Below are positions 1 to 7,307 of a stretch of DNA of 64,000 nucleotides, piece after piece. The notes beneath the pieces were generated by a model. That model saw only the letters and a program-made list of their open reading frames with translations. It had not been told where the DNA came from and did not search any database. Position numbers and translations under genes: made by a program. Numbering within the stretch: the first letter of the stretch is position 1; every line of letters starts with the position of its first letter. Origin of the DNA: Lepagella muris (GTDB lineage Bacteria > Bacteroidota > Bacteroidia > Bacteroidales > Muribaculaceae); assembly GCF_004793975.1 (NCBI RefSeq), contig NZ_SRYB01000023.1, forward strand, positions 1 to 64,000. Direction: 5' to 3'.

Positions 1-30
1 TGTCTTTTTGCAATCACATACGAAAAGAGA

Positions 31-92
31 CTGCCTAAACTTGTTAGACAGCCTCATACGGTTATACGGTGAAGTTATGTTTTTCCGTATAA
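31..92 (-). terminator. stem-loops downstream of the first susD
   Basis: Two short inverted repeats lie just past the stop of the leftward susD: CTGCCTAA/TTAGACAG (31-38, 44-51, one mismatch) and TTATACGG/CCGTATAA (62-69, 85-92). The first is followed on the minus strand by a T-rich stretch. They probably end the susC-susD transcript. No gene is visible in 1-128. Confidence 0.45.
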
Positions 93-128
93 AGTGACGT
101 AATGGTTAATTTGTTGTCGCTTAATTGA

Positions 129-1841
129 TTAATCCTTGTAGTTCAGGAGGCTCCTGTCAAATGCAGGATTGAAATCGGATTCTGAACGCGGGATCATGAG
201 GCGCCATCCGTTGTATGCGGATGTTTCCTGGCGGATTGCAAAGTTGGCAGGCGTGTTTCCTGATGTCACGTCGTTCTCTTTCCAAACCCGGCGTTCCATC
301 GGAAGATTCCAACGTTTGAAATCAGTCCAGCAATGGCCCTCGCCCCAGAGTTCTATACGTCGAGACAGACGGATATCTTCAAGAAGGGCATCACCCGATG
401 GAGCCTCATATCCGGGTATACGGATTGAGTTCAATTCTTCGATTACAGATTTTGCAGTGGGTTCATCACCTGCCATATATGCTGCCTCGGCTTCGGTGAG
501 AAGCATCTCGGTGGCACGCATCCAAGGGAAATAAGAGTCACCGTAAGTGCCGTTCACACCGATGCTCCACATCTTGACGGCAGCACCGAGCTGCATCACG
601 GAGGGAGTGGTCTGTGCTACGCCTTCAATGACACGGCAGAAAGGATAGCTGGTGACGATGTTGCTCACCGGATTGTTTGCCATGGCATACCATACGAATC
701 CCTTCGCCAGGTTGCCAAGACCTCCTGCCGCACAGTCCATTGTGCCGGCAACCACATTGTTGGGATTCCAGAAATCGGCTTCAGTAAGGGAAGCCACATC
801 CCCGTATCCATCCATTTTGGCAATTTCGGCAGCTTTGTCAGGCGTGAAGAAACATTTTCTGCGGATGTCTCTCTCATCAAGGAGACGATACAGGTCCATA
901 TTGATGGCAAGACCCTGCGACCAGTTTGCCGGATATGACCCGTTGCAGGAGAACCAGCATCCGAAAGCACTATAATAGATATCGTTGTCGGGATTTGTCC
1001 ACATATAGTCGCTTGTCGGATTGATCAGTCCTGACATATACTCGTCATTCGTCATGACAGGGTAATCCTTACGAGCATTGTGAGCCATCTCTTTTGCCTT
1101 GTTCCAGTCGTTTTTCAGGAGGGCAGCCCGGGCATACGTGCCGTAAGCGATGTCCATATCCGGTTCAAACCAGTATTTGCGCGATTTTCCGGAGCTTTGG
1201 AATAGCTTCAGGGCCTCGTCGAGGTCGGAATAAATCAGGTCCAGCACTTCATTCATAGTGCCGGTGGGAGCGGGACCTGTACCCGGCTCTGTGCGGAGCA
1301 CCACCGCGTATGCATTGCCGTTGTTGCTGTCGACCCAACGCGGTCCGAACCACTGCAGCGCATGCAGATAGCCGTGGGCCCTGAACGTGAGACATTGTGC
1401 CTTGATCCAGTCTTTTTCCGCCTGAGTGCCGTCGGCGGCGTCTATTGTGGCAAGAACCGTGTTTGCGCGTGATATTATCATGTAGCAGTATCCCCACATA
1501 GTCTTGCAAAGGGATGAACTCGGAAGATTTAGGGATTCCCAGCGGCTCCACGAGCGTCCCATCTCATTCATGTTCATGAAGGATACATTATCCGGACCCA
1601 ATCCTTCGCCGATCCATTGCAGGCAAGAGTTCTCGCCGGTGTGCGAACGTCCCTGATCGTTTTGGGTGTTCATGATACGGGAGATGCCATATACAGTCAT
1701 CTGTGCAGCTTCCGTTGTGGCTACGGCTGTTGCGTCGGAGATGCTTGTGATGGGTTCTGTCTGCAGATAGTCGTCAGAACAGGATGCGAATCCCGCTGCA
1801 ATGGCAACTGCCGCCAACCCTTTATAAAATTTGCTGTTCAT
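129..1841 (-). CDS. SusD/RagB-family glycan-binding lipoprotein (locus 1)
   Basis: 570 aa. The N-terminus is a lipoprotein signal with Cys21 in a lipobox (GFASC), followed by the typical SusD start (SDDYLQTEP). SusD proteins sit on the cell surface as a lid over their SusC partner and bind the incoming ligand. The helical TPR-like body and the C-terminal region with RRIELWGEGHCWTDFKRW are classic for the family. It lies 21 bp after its susC on the same strand, so the two are one operon. No degradative enzyme is visible next to it, so the ligand cannot be guessed. Expression should follow the orientation of the invertible segment upstream of susC (5241-7224). Confidence 0.93.
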   Translation of the reverse strand: MNSKFYKGLAAVAIAAGFASCSDDYLQTEPITSISDATAVATTEAAQMTVYGISRIMNTQNDQGRSHTGENSCLQWIGEGLGPDNVSFMNMNEMGRSWSRWESLNLPSSSLCKTMWGYCYMIISRANTVLATIDAADGTQAEKDWIKAQCLTFRAHGYLHALQWFGPRWVDSNNGNAYAVVLRTEPGTGPAPTGTMNEVLDLIYSDLDEALKLFQSSGKSRKYWFEPDMDIAYGTYARAALLKNDWNKAKEMAHNARKDYPVMTNDEYMSGLINPTSDYMWTNPDNDIYYSAFGCWFSCNGSYPANWSQGLAINMDLYRLLDERDIRRKCFFTPDKAAEIAKMDGYGDVASLTEADFWNPNNVVAGTMDCAAGGLGNLAKGFVWYAMANNPVSNIVTSYPFCRVIEGVAQTTPSVMQLGAAVKMWSIGVNGTYGDSYFPWMRATEMLLTEAEAAYMAGDEPTAKSVIEELNSIRIPGYEAPSGDALLEDIRLSRRIELWGEGHCWTDFKRWNLPMERRVWKENDVTSGNTPANFAIRQETSAYNGWRLMIPRSESDFNPAFDRSLLNYKD

Positions 1842-1862
1842 AACAGTAATGTTTTGTCGTTT

Positions 1863-4800
1863 TTAGAATTTAGCTGTGAGCTGGAATGAATATACTCTTG
1901 AAGGCACGAAGTATTGTCCCTGACCTCCGGAGAAGTTATACTGGGGATTTATACCTTTTCGTTTTGTGGCGATAAATACGTTGTCGACAGAGACTCCGAT
2001 ATTCAGATTCTGAAGCTTCATTGTCCTTACCCATGAGTCGGGAAGATCGTATGAGAGGTTGAGATTTTTGAATATCAGGTAGTTATTGTTGACGATGTAT
2101 CTGCTGCTGGCACTATTGCTGTAAGAGTTGTAGGATGTGTTGAGTTGCGGTATGCCGTTCGGGTCAATTATATTGCCGGCTCCGATGAATACCTTTTCAA
2201 CAGATGTGGAAACAGGCTGACCGTCGGCACCGATGTATGTCAGGTTGGAACTTCCGACAGTGTGGTCGGCTATGCCATCGGGTTTTTGGCTCCATGCATT
2301 CAGAAGATCCTTATGCAGGGCAGATGCTCCGGAGGATCCCACGCCTGTCAATCCCGCATAGTTGCCGTCGTAAGTCTTTCCGCCAAGGCTGTAGGAGAAG
2401 AGCATTCCGAGGCTGATGCCTTTCCATGCCACATTTGTGCCGAATGAGCCATATACGGTCGGAAGAGACGTGCCGATGATCTTGCGTGATGCGTATGCGG
2501 TGTTGTACGTATAATATTTCCCGTCGATTTCCACAAGTGCTCCATTTGCAGCCGCGTTCTGAACACGAGATGCGTATTCACTGCCATTGTATATTTTCTG
2601 GTTCTGGTCATTATAGGAGTAGAAATCGGGAGATTCAGGGTCAATCACGTATAGCGAACGTCCGTTTGTGCGGTCGATGCCGGCCCATTCGTATGTGTAC
2701 TGTTCATACAGGCTCTTCCCAATGAATAGGGCGTCGCCCGGTATATCCTGATTGTCGGGAAGCTTGATGATTTTGTTTTTCAGGAATGAGGCATCGACGT
2801 TGAATGTCCATTTGATATTCTGATTGCGTATTATGTCCACGCCAAAAGCAAGCTCCCAGCCGATGTTCTGCATGGTGCCGATATTCTGGAGAGTCATCGG
2901 TGCTGTGGCGGTGTTGCCCAGATTGCCTGAAGATGGAGCGGAAGAACGCCAGAAGAGAAGGTCGGTATTGCGTTTGTTGTAGTAGCCGATAGAGAAGTTG
3001 AAACGGTCGTCGAAGAGAGAGCCTTCAAGGGCAAGGTCAAACGTCTTTGTGGATTCCCATCTGAGGTTTGATGGTGGGAGCTGTGCGGGCACAAGGTTGT
3101 TGATTGAGCCGCCGATCGCCCAACCGAAGTTATAGATACCCCATGAAGCGTAATGACCGGCAGAGGCGTCGTTGCCTACCGAGCCGTATGCAGCGCGTAG
3201 TTTCAAGAAATTGATCCAATTTATGTCTTGCATAAACTTCTCTTTGGAGATTGCCCAGCTTGCGCCTGTGCTCCAGAAAGTGCCCCAACGGTTATCCTTA
3301 TCAAAGCGAGAAGTTCCGTCTCGTCTGATGGAGGCCTCGATGAAGTATTTCTGTTCGTAGTTGTAGCGGGCGCGACCGAGATAAGACTCAAGTTTATATT
3401 CGGTGTAGTAGGCCGTCATATCCTTCATTTCGGCAAAGTTACCCATGTGGATAAGTCCATCAAGCTGCTGACCGCTTTTGCGGATATAGTTCTCCTCGTA
3501 GGAATAAGCATAGTTCTCATGGTCAAGGAGCACGTCAACATGGTGTGCGCCGTAATCGTGCGACCAGTTCAGCATCTGCTGGAACATGTGTGTCTTCGTG
3601 CGGTAGAATCCATGGCTTAGGGAGCCGATGTTGGCTTGCGAACCGATCTTGTTGTTGTTGTATTGCATCTCATTTGTCTTGTCGCGGAACATTGTCCCCT
3701 TTACGGTTATGTCAAATCCGTAAGGGAGCACGATTGTGCCGAACATTGACGCGTCAAGCTGGGTGACGCTGTAGTTTCTGCGGTCTTCGCGTATATTCCA
3801 TACAATGTTGCCGTCAGTGTTGTAATTTTCCTGGTTCCAGATTGGGAGTCCGGTCTCGGGGTCATACATCACATTGCCTTTTTCATCATGCAGATAATAA
3901 GGATAAATCGGAGCCTTGTTCTGAGTCATGGAGAAGGGGTTGTTGGTGTAGCCGAGTCCATCGGGATCCACCGGACTTCTCTGCATCTCCTGCTGTGCTG
4001 CGCTCAGGTTAAGACCGAGTTTGAGGAATTTTACCGGGTTGGCGTTGAGGTTTACACGACCACTGAAGCGTTCGTAGTCAGTGAGGAGCACATAGCCGTT
4101 CTCTTTCAGGTATCCGGCAGATGCGAAAGCGTTGAATTTCTCTGTTGCGCCCGCCATGCTTACGGAATATTCCTGACGGTAGCCGGTGCGCGACACCCCT
4201 TTCCACCAATCCATATCCTCGCCGGTATATCCTGGTAGGATGGAGGCCGCGAGTTTTCCGTTGGCGTCAAACACGCTCTTCTCGTCGGCATCATAAATAT
4301 TGAGCTTTGCATACGTCGGGATGAAGTTGTCTCTCCAGAAGTTGATTGCATCCTGTCGGCTCACTTTCTCATTTGTGATTTTTCCATTCACCTGAGCATT
4401 GAATGTGGTTTCCATCCATTCGTTAGCATCCATTCGGTCATACATCGGGAGAGCCCTCTCATACATGCCCTGACGCACTTGAAGAGTCACATCGACTTTT
4501 CCTAAATTCTTTGCTTTCTTGGTGGTTATAAGGACCACGCCGTTTGCTCCACGGTTGCCGTACAGGGCACAGGAGGCGGCGTCTTTAAGGACAGACATTG
4601 ATTCAATGTCCTGAGGATTGATAGCCGCGATATCACCTACATATTCAGACCCATCAACAACAATTAGGGCATCATTGTTGCCGTTTACAGAAGAGAATCC
4701 ACGCACGCGGATAGACGGTGCCTGACCGGGTTGGGTTGTCGCACTTGTCACCTGTACGCCGGGAGCATTTCCTTCAAGGGCAGAGGTGACAGAAGTGACG

Positions 4801-5195
4801 GGGCGATCTTCAATCTCTTTTGAGCCGACAACGGCAACAGATCCGGTCAGAGATTCCTTGTTGGCAGTGCCGTATGCCACCACCACAAGGTCATCGAGAT
4901 CCGCCGATGAGGATGTAAGGTAAATCGTCATGTTGTTTTGAAGGGTGACAACTTGATGCTTGTAGCCGACATAAGTGATTTTTGCTTGGGTCACTTTTGA
5001 AGGTACGGTCAGGACAAATTTCCCATCAATGTCTGCGGCAGTGCCTTGTCCTCCGCCGATTGGTGAGATTGTTGCTCCGATCAGCGGTTCGTTATTGGCC
5101 GCGTCAAGCACTGTTCCGTGATACGTGCGGGTCTGCGCCAGAAGGCTCAGGCTGCATGATATCACTGTCATCAGGATTAAAAACAATTTTCTCAT
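1863..5195 (-). CDS. SusC/RagA-family TonB-dependent outer-membrane receptor (locus 1)
   Basis: 1110 aa. Signal peptide about residues 1-21, a carboxypeptidase-regulatory-like domain (about 22-108, with GTVLDA, PLIGATI and DIDGKF), a TonB plug (about 110-240, with IRVRGFSSVNG, DALIVVDG and SVLKDAASCALYGNRGANGVVLITTKK), then a large beta-barrel ending in Phe. It imports a ligand captured by the adjacent SusD using TonB energy. Its first 12 codons and about 45 bp upstream are nearly identical, in inverted orientation, to the start of the susC at 7271. Identity drops sharply after codon 12 although the proteins stay homologous. In the orientation shown, the strongest promoter-like element in the segment points away from this gene, so it may be mostly silent here. 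Confidence 0.95.
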   Translation of the reverse strand: MRKLFLILMTVISCSLSLLAQTRTYHGTVLDAANNEPLIGATISPIGGGQGTAADIDGKFVLTVPSKVTQAKITYVGYKHQVVTLQNNMTIYLTSSSADLDDLVVVAYGTANKESLTGSVAVVGSKEIEDRPVTSVTSALEGNAPGVQVTSATTQPGQAPSIRVRGFSSVNGNNDALIVVDGSEYVGDIAAINPQDIESMSVLKDAASCALYGNRGANGVVLITTKKAKNLGKVDVTLQVRQGMYERALPMYDRMDANEWMETTFNAQVNGKITNEKVSRQDAINFWRDNFIPTYAKLNIYDADEKSVFDANGKLAASILPGYTGEDMDWWKGVSRTGYRQEYSVSMAGATEKFNAFASAGYLKENGYVLLTDYERFSGRVNLNANPVKFLKLGLNLSAAQQEMQRSPVDPDGLGYTNNPFSMTQNKAPIYPYYLHDEKGNVMYDPETGLPIWNQENYNTDGNIVWNIREDRRNYSVTQLDASMFGTIVLPYGFDITVKGTMFRDKTNEMQYNNNKIGSQANIGSLSHGFYRTKTHMFQQMLNWSHDYGAHHVDVLLDHENYAYSYEENYIRKSGQQLDGLIHMGNFAEMKDMTAYYTEYKLESYLGRARYNYEQKYFIEASIRRDGTSRFDKDNRWGTFWSTGASWAISKEKFMQDINWINFLKLRAAYGSVGNDASAGHYASWGIYNFGWAIGGSINNLVPAQLPPSNLRWESTKTFDLALEGSLFDDRFNFSIGYYNKRNTDLLFWRSSAPSSGNLGNTATAPMTLQNIGTMQNIGWELAFGVDIIRNQNIKWTFNVDASFLKNKIIKLPDNQDIPGDALFIGKSLYEQYTYEWAGIDRTNGRSLYVIDPESPDFYSYNDQNQKIYNGSEYASRVQNAAANGALVEIDGKYYTYNTAYASRKIIGTSLPTVYGSFGTNVAWKGISLGMLFSYSLGGKTYDGNYAGLTGVGSSGASALHKDLLNAWSQKPDGIADHTVGSSNLTYIGADGQPVSTSVEKVFIGAGNIIDPNGIPQLNTSYNSYSNSASSRYIVNNNYLIFKNLNLSYDLPDSWVRTMKLQNLNIGVSVDNVFIATKRKGINPQYNFSGGQGQYFVPSRVYSFQLTAKF

Positions 5196-5240
5196 ACGTA
5201 ATAATTTTGAGATGAAGTTATATGTTGTTTTGATGTATTC
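5159..5240. repeat. left inverted repeat of the susC switch (82 bp)
   Basis: This is the inverted copy of 7225-7307, with one substitution and one single-base gap over 82/83 bp. It covers the last 45 bp before the susC start codon and the first 12 codons. Because both copies carry the same start codon and frame, a crossover anywhere inside leaves both receptor genes intact. Confidence 0.85.
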
Positions 5241-5259
5241 TTCAGATTTATCTTATAAT

Positions 5260-5267
5260 CAAACATA
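5260..5267 (-). promoter_or_regulatory. weak -7-like box facing susC of locus 1
   Basis: Reads TATGTTTG on the minus strand, matching the TAnnTTTG -7 box. No -33 TTTG sits at the usual distance. If active it would drive the left susC now and the right susC after inversion. It may be a chance match. Confidence 0.25.
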
Positions 5268-5293
5268 TAGTATGCGCCAGATAAGCGAGATGT

Positions 5294-5308
5294 GTACTAA
5301 ATGAGTAC
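5294..5308. promoter_or_regulatory. GTACT-N5-AGTAC palindrome, recombinase 3' side
   Basis: Perfect 5-bp arms around AAATG. The same arms and spacing recur at 6650-6664, so the two copies bracket the recombinase gene inside the invertible segment. They could be recombinase-binding or operator sites; the sequence does not show which. Confidence 0.4.
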
Positions 5309-5355
5309 GATGTATGCATGGAAAGCGGTATGGCAATTACACGAGACGGTCAAGT

Positions 5356-6636
5356 CTACATCGCAAAACCGATTGGCCCAAGACTGCCGACAGCCTCTAT
5401 TTTCTGCTTATCGAGCACATGAAGATACTTCTCGGTTGTGGAGATGCTGCAATGTCCCATAAGGGTAGAGACCGTCTTGATATTCGCGCCTTTGTCGAGC
5501 ACGTTGACGGCAAAAGAATGTCGGGCACAATGCCATGAGATTAATTTGTGGATGCCGGCTTTGCTAATCCATCGTTTGAGATGCTTGTTGCAAGTGGAAT
5601 AGTTTGGCAGATTGAAAATCAATTCATCCGGATTGTCAGGTAGTGACGGAGTGCCGATAAGCGAGATGAGGTCATCACTGAGAGGGAAAACCACTGCGCT
5701 ATGTGCGCTTCGTCCCTCCACTTTCTTCTGATTGAAGCGTAATGTGCGCGTCGTAAAGTCAACATTACCGTATGACATGAGTTTGACGTCACACCATCTG
5801 ACTCCCGTGAACAGACTGAACACAAATGCGCGTTGCACCTCACGATGCTCCCCCTCATATCGGGTGGCAATGAGGCACCTTATCTCTTCGGGAGACAGTA
5901 TCTCCTTCATGAGTTGCCTGCTGTCGTATCTGATGGCTATACCCCTGCAAGGATTTGAACGCAATAGATTATCCTCCATCGCATCAAGCACAATACGCTT
6001 GAAATGATGATACATCTTGTTGGGACCGCCCCCTTTACCGTTGGCACGCAGAAACTCTGAGAATCCGAGTACAAGGTGAGAAGTCAGTGTCTCCATTGGC
6101 AAATATTCATCATACATATTGTAGCGCGGAGACTCTTTGAGAAAACGGATGAAACGGTTATAGGTCTGGGTCACAGACTTGCGTACATTATAAGAGAATC
6201 GTTCCGACTCACATTTACCCTTGAAATAAGATATGAAATTAGTTTCCTTATCCCTTTTCAGCCGGTATCCCTCCCTATCTTCCAGGAATTGCTGCTCGCG
6301 TTCAAAGCGTATCTTTTCGGCAAGTGCAAGCGTATCCTTATTATGCATCCTATCCTGAGAGCTGCGCGGATGAGTGCGTATGTACAGGTTGAGCCTCTCC
6401 TTTCTTCTTATATGCTTTATATGGAATTTCGGTTTCCCTTTCATGACCCCGGTGGCATATACCACCTGCCTTCCGTCTTCATCAAGGACTGCCGTCTCGG
6501 AACGTCCGAGGTAATATTCCAGATATAGACTTGCCCTGCCATCTTTCAATTGTAAAAGACAGAGCTTGGGATTTTGTTTTGTTCTTCGCTGTAATACTGT
6601 CATAGATAATTGAAATTTTTTTAGATTATTTACCAT
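5356..6636 (-). CDS. tyrosine site-specific recombinase (candidate DNA invertase)
   Basis: 426 aa from the ATG at 6636; a second ATG at 6603 would give 415 aa. Bacteroidetes-type N-terminal arm (about 12-90), SAM-like core-binding domain (about 120-225) and C-terminal catalytic domain. The catalytic set is present: Arg280 (TGVRWCD), a candidate Lys at 304/305, His369 and Arg372 (SWHCARHSF), His395 (LMGHCS) and nucleophile Tyr404 (TEKYLHV). It lies between two divergent susC genes within near-identical inverted repeats, which suggests it inverts its own segment. No phage or transposon genes accompany it, so a prophage integrase is unlikely. It is transcribed leftward toward the locus 1 susC, with 160 bp between and no clear terminator, so some read-through is possible. 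Confidence 0.9.
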   Translation of the reverse strand: MVNNLKKFQLSMTVLQRRTKQNPKLCLLQLKDGRASLYLEYYLGRSETAVLDEDGRQVVYATGVMKGKPKFHIKHIRRKERLNLYIRTHPRSSQDRMHNKDTLALAEKIRFEREQQFLEDREGYRLKRDKETNFISYFKGKCESERFSYNVRKSVTQTYNRFIRFLKESPRYNMYDEYLPMETLTSHLVLGFSEFLRANGKGGGPNKMYHHFKRIVLDAMEDNLLRSNPCRGIAIRYDSRQLMKEILSPEEIRCLIATRYEGEHREVQRAFVFSLFTGVRWCDVKLMSYGNVDFTTRTLRFNQKKVEGRSAHSAVVFPLSDDLISLIGTPSLPDNPDELIFNLPNYSTCNKHLKRWISKAGIHKLISWHCARHSFAVNVLDKGANIKTVSTLMGHCSISTTEKYLHVLDKQKIEAVGSLGPIGFAM

Positions 6637-6649
6637 CTACAACTGAAAT

Positions 6650-6664
6650 GTACTTAAAGAGTAC
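6650..6664. promoter_or_regulatory. GTACT-N5-AGTAC palindrome at the recombinase 5' end
   Basis: Perfect arms around TAAAG, 13 bp upstream of the ATG at 6636. Together with 5294-5308 it brackets the recombinase gene. The position fits an autoregulatory operator or an accessory recombination site. Confidence 0.4.
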
Positions 6665-6795
6665 TTCGTGACAGCGACAGGTCAAAAAAACTACGGGATT
6701 GCAATGATTAACGCAATACAAGCGTCAAATTCTCACCATATTGAGAATAATTCTTATCTGACAAGTAACCGACCATATTAAAACTATACTATAAA

Positions 6796-6918
6796 ATGTC
6801 TAAGATTTTGAATGAAATACGGAAGCCCGAAGATGGAGTAATCATCAATCCCAAGTATAGCTTATTTTACAAAGTGATTGGTCGTCCCTATGTTTTTATA
6901 CAAATCATCGACATATAG
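6796..6918 (+). CDS. possible 40-aa small protein inside the invertible segment
   Basis: An open frame from ATG to TAG (begins MSKILNEIRKPEDG, ends FIQIIDI) in the otherwise gene-free 6637-7224 interval. I do not recognise it. There is no clear promoter or ribosome site. It may be a small protein, a remnant of a longer gene, or chance. It points toward the right-hand susC. Confidence 0.25.
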   Translation: MSKILNEIRKPEDGVIINPKYSLFYKVIGRPYVFIQIIDI

Positions 6919-7071
6919 ATATCAAAATGAAATAAACTTGACGTCTGCGTGGACACCTCAAAGGTTATTGCAAGCAATTAGTGTAATTATGACACTAAAT
7001 CATTAATCTGAAAAAAATGCGATTATTGCAATTTTTTTAAACATTTTTAATGTATAATTAAAAATTTTGTC

Positions 7072-7079
7072 TAAATTTG
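7072..7079 (+). promoter_or_regulatory. promoter-like -7 box driving the right-hand susC
   Basis: TAAATTTG is a full match to the TAnnTTTG -7 box, in a very AT-rich stretch (7015-7085). The -33 region is T-rich but lacks an exact TTTG. Expected start near 7086, giving a leader of about 185 nt that crosses the right inverted repeat. After inversion the same box would read into the left susC with the same leader length. Confidence 0.5.
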
Positions 7080-7224
7080 CAAAATGAATGTAAATCTCAT
7101 TCCCGATACACCACTTTCAAGAGAGAAATTGTAATCGAACAGGATTAAACATTCATGCTGATTACCTACCATCTACCTGTCGACAAAATAAGAGCAGAGA
7201 CACGGTAAGAATATTTCACCTATT

Positions 7225-7307
7225 GAATACATCAAAACAACATATAAACTTCATCTCAAAATTATTACGTATGAGAAAATTGTTTTTAATCTTGATGACA
7301 GTGATAT
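7225..7307. repeat. right inverted repeat of the susC switch (83 bp)
   Basis: Inverted copy of 5159-5240. Starts at GAATACATC, includes the ATG at 7271 and runs through codon 12 plus one base. Outside these limits the flanks differ at once: upstream DNA is unrelated, and downstream coding DNA is clearly diverged. Confidence 0.85.

Larger units (their letters stand above)
5241..7224. mobile_element. putative invertible segment carrying recombinase and promoter
   Basis: A segment of 1984 bp bounded by the 82/83-bp inverted repeats. It holds a tyrosine recombinase (5356-6636, leftward), two GTACT-N5-AGTAC palindromes, a possible 40-codon ORF and a rightward promoter-like element (7072-7079). 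Inversion would turn that element from the susC at 7271 to the susC at 5195, and point the recombinase at the other receptor. Recombinase-mediated inversion of SusC/SusD promoters is known in Bacteroides fragilis; applying that model here is inference from the layout. Confidence 0.75.

Noticed and set aside
5356..6636. Integrase of a prophage or conjugative element
   Set aside because: No phage, mobilisation or att-like tRNA junction nearby; the inverted repeats and susC context favour an invertase.
7223..7270. Upstream TTG start for the locus 2 susC
   Set aside because: It would put 16 residues before a standard signal peptide that matches the sister gene exactly.
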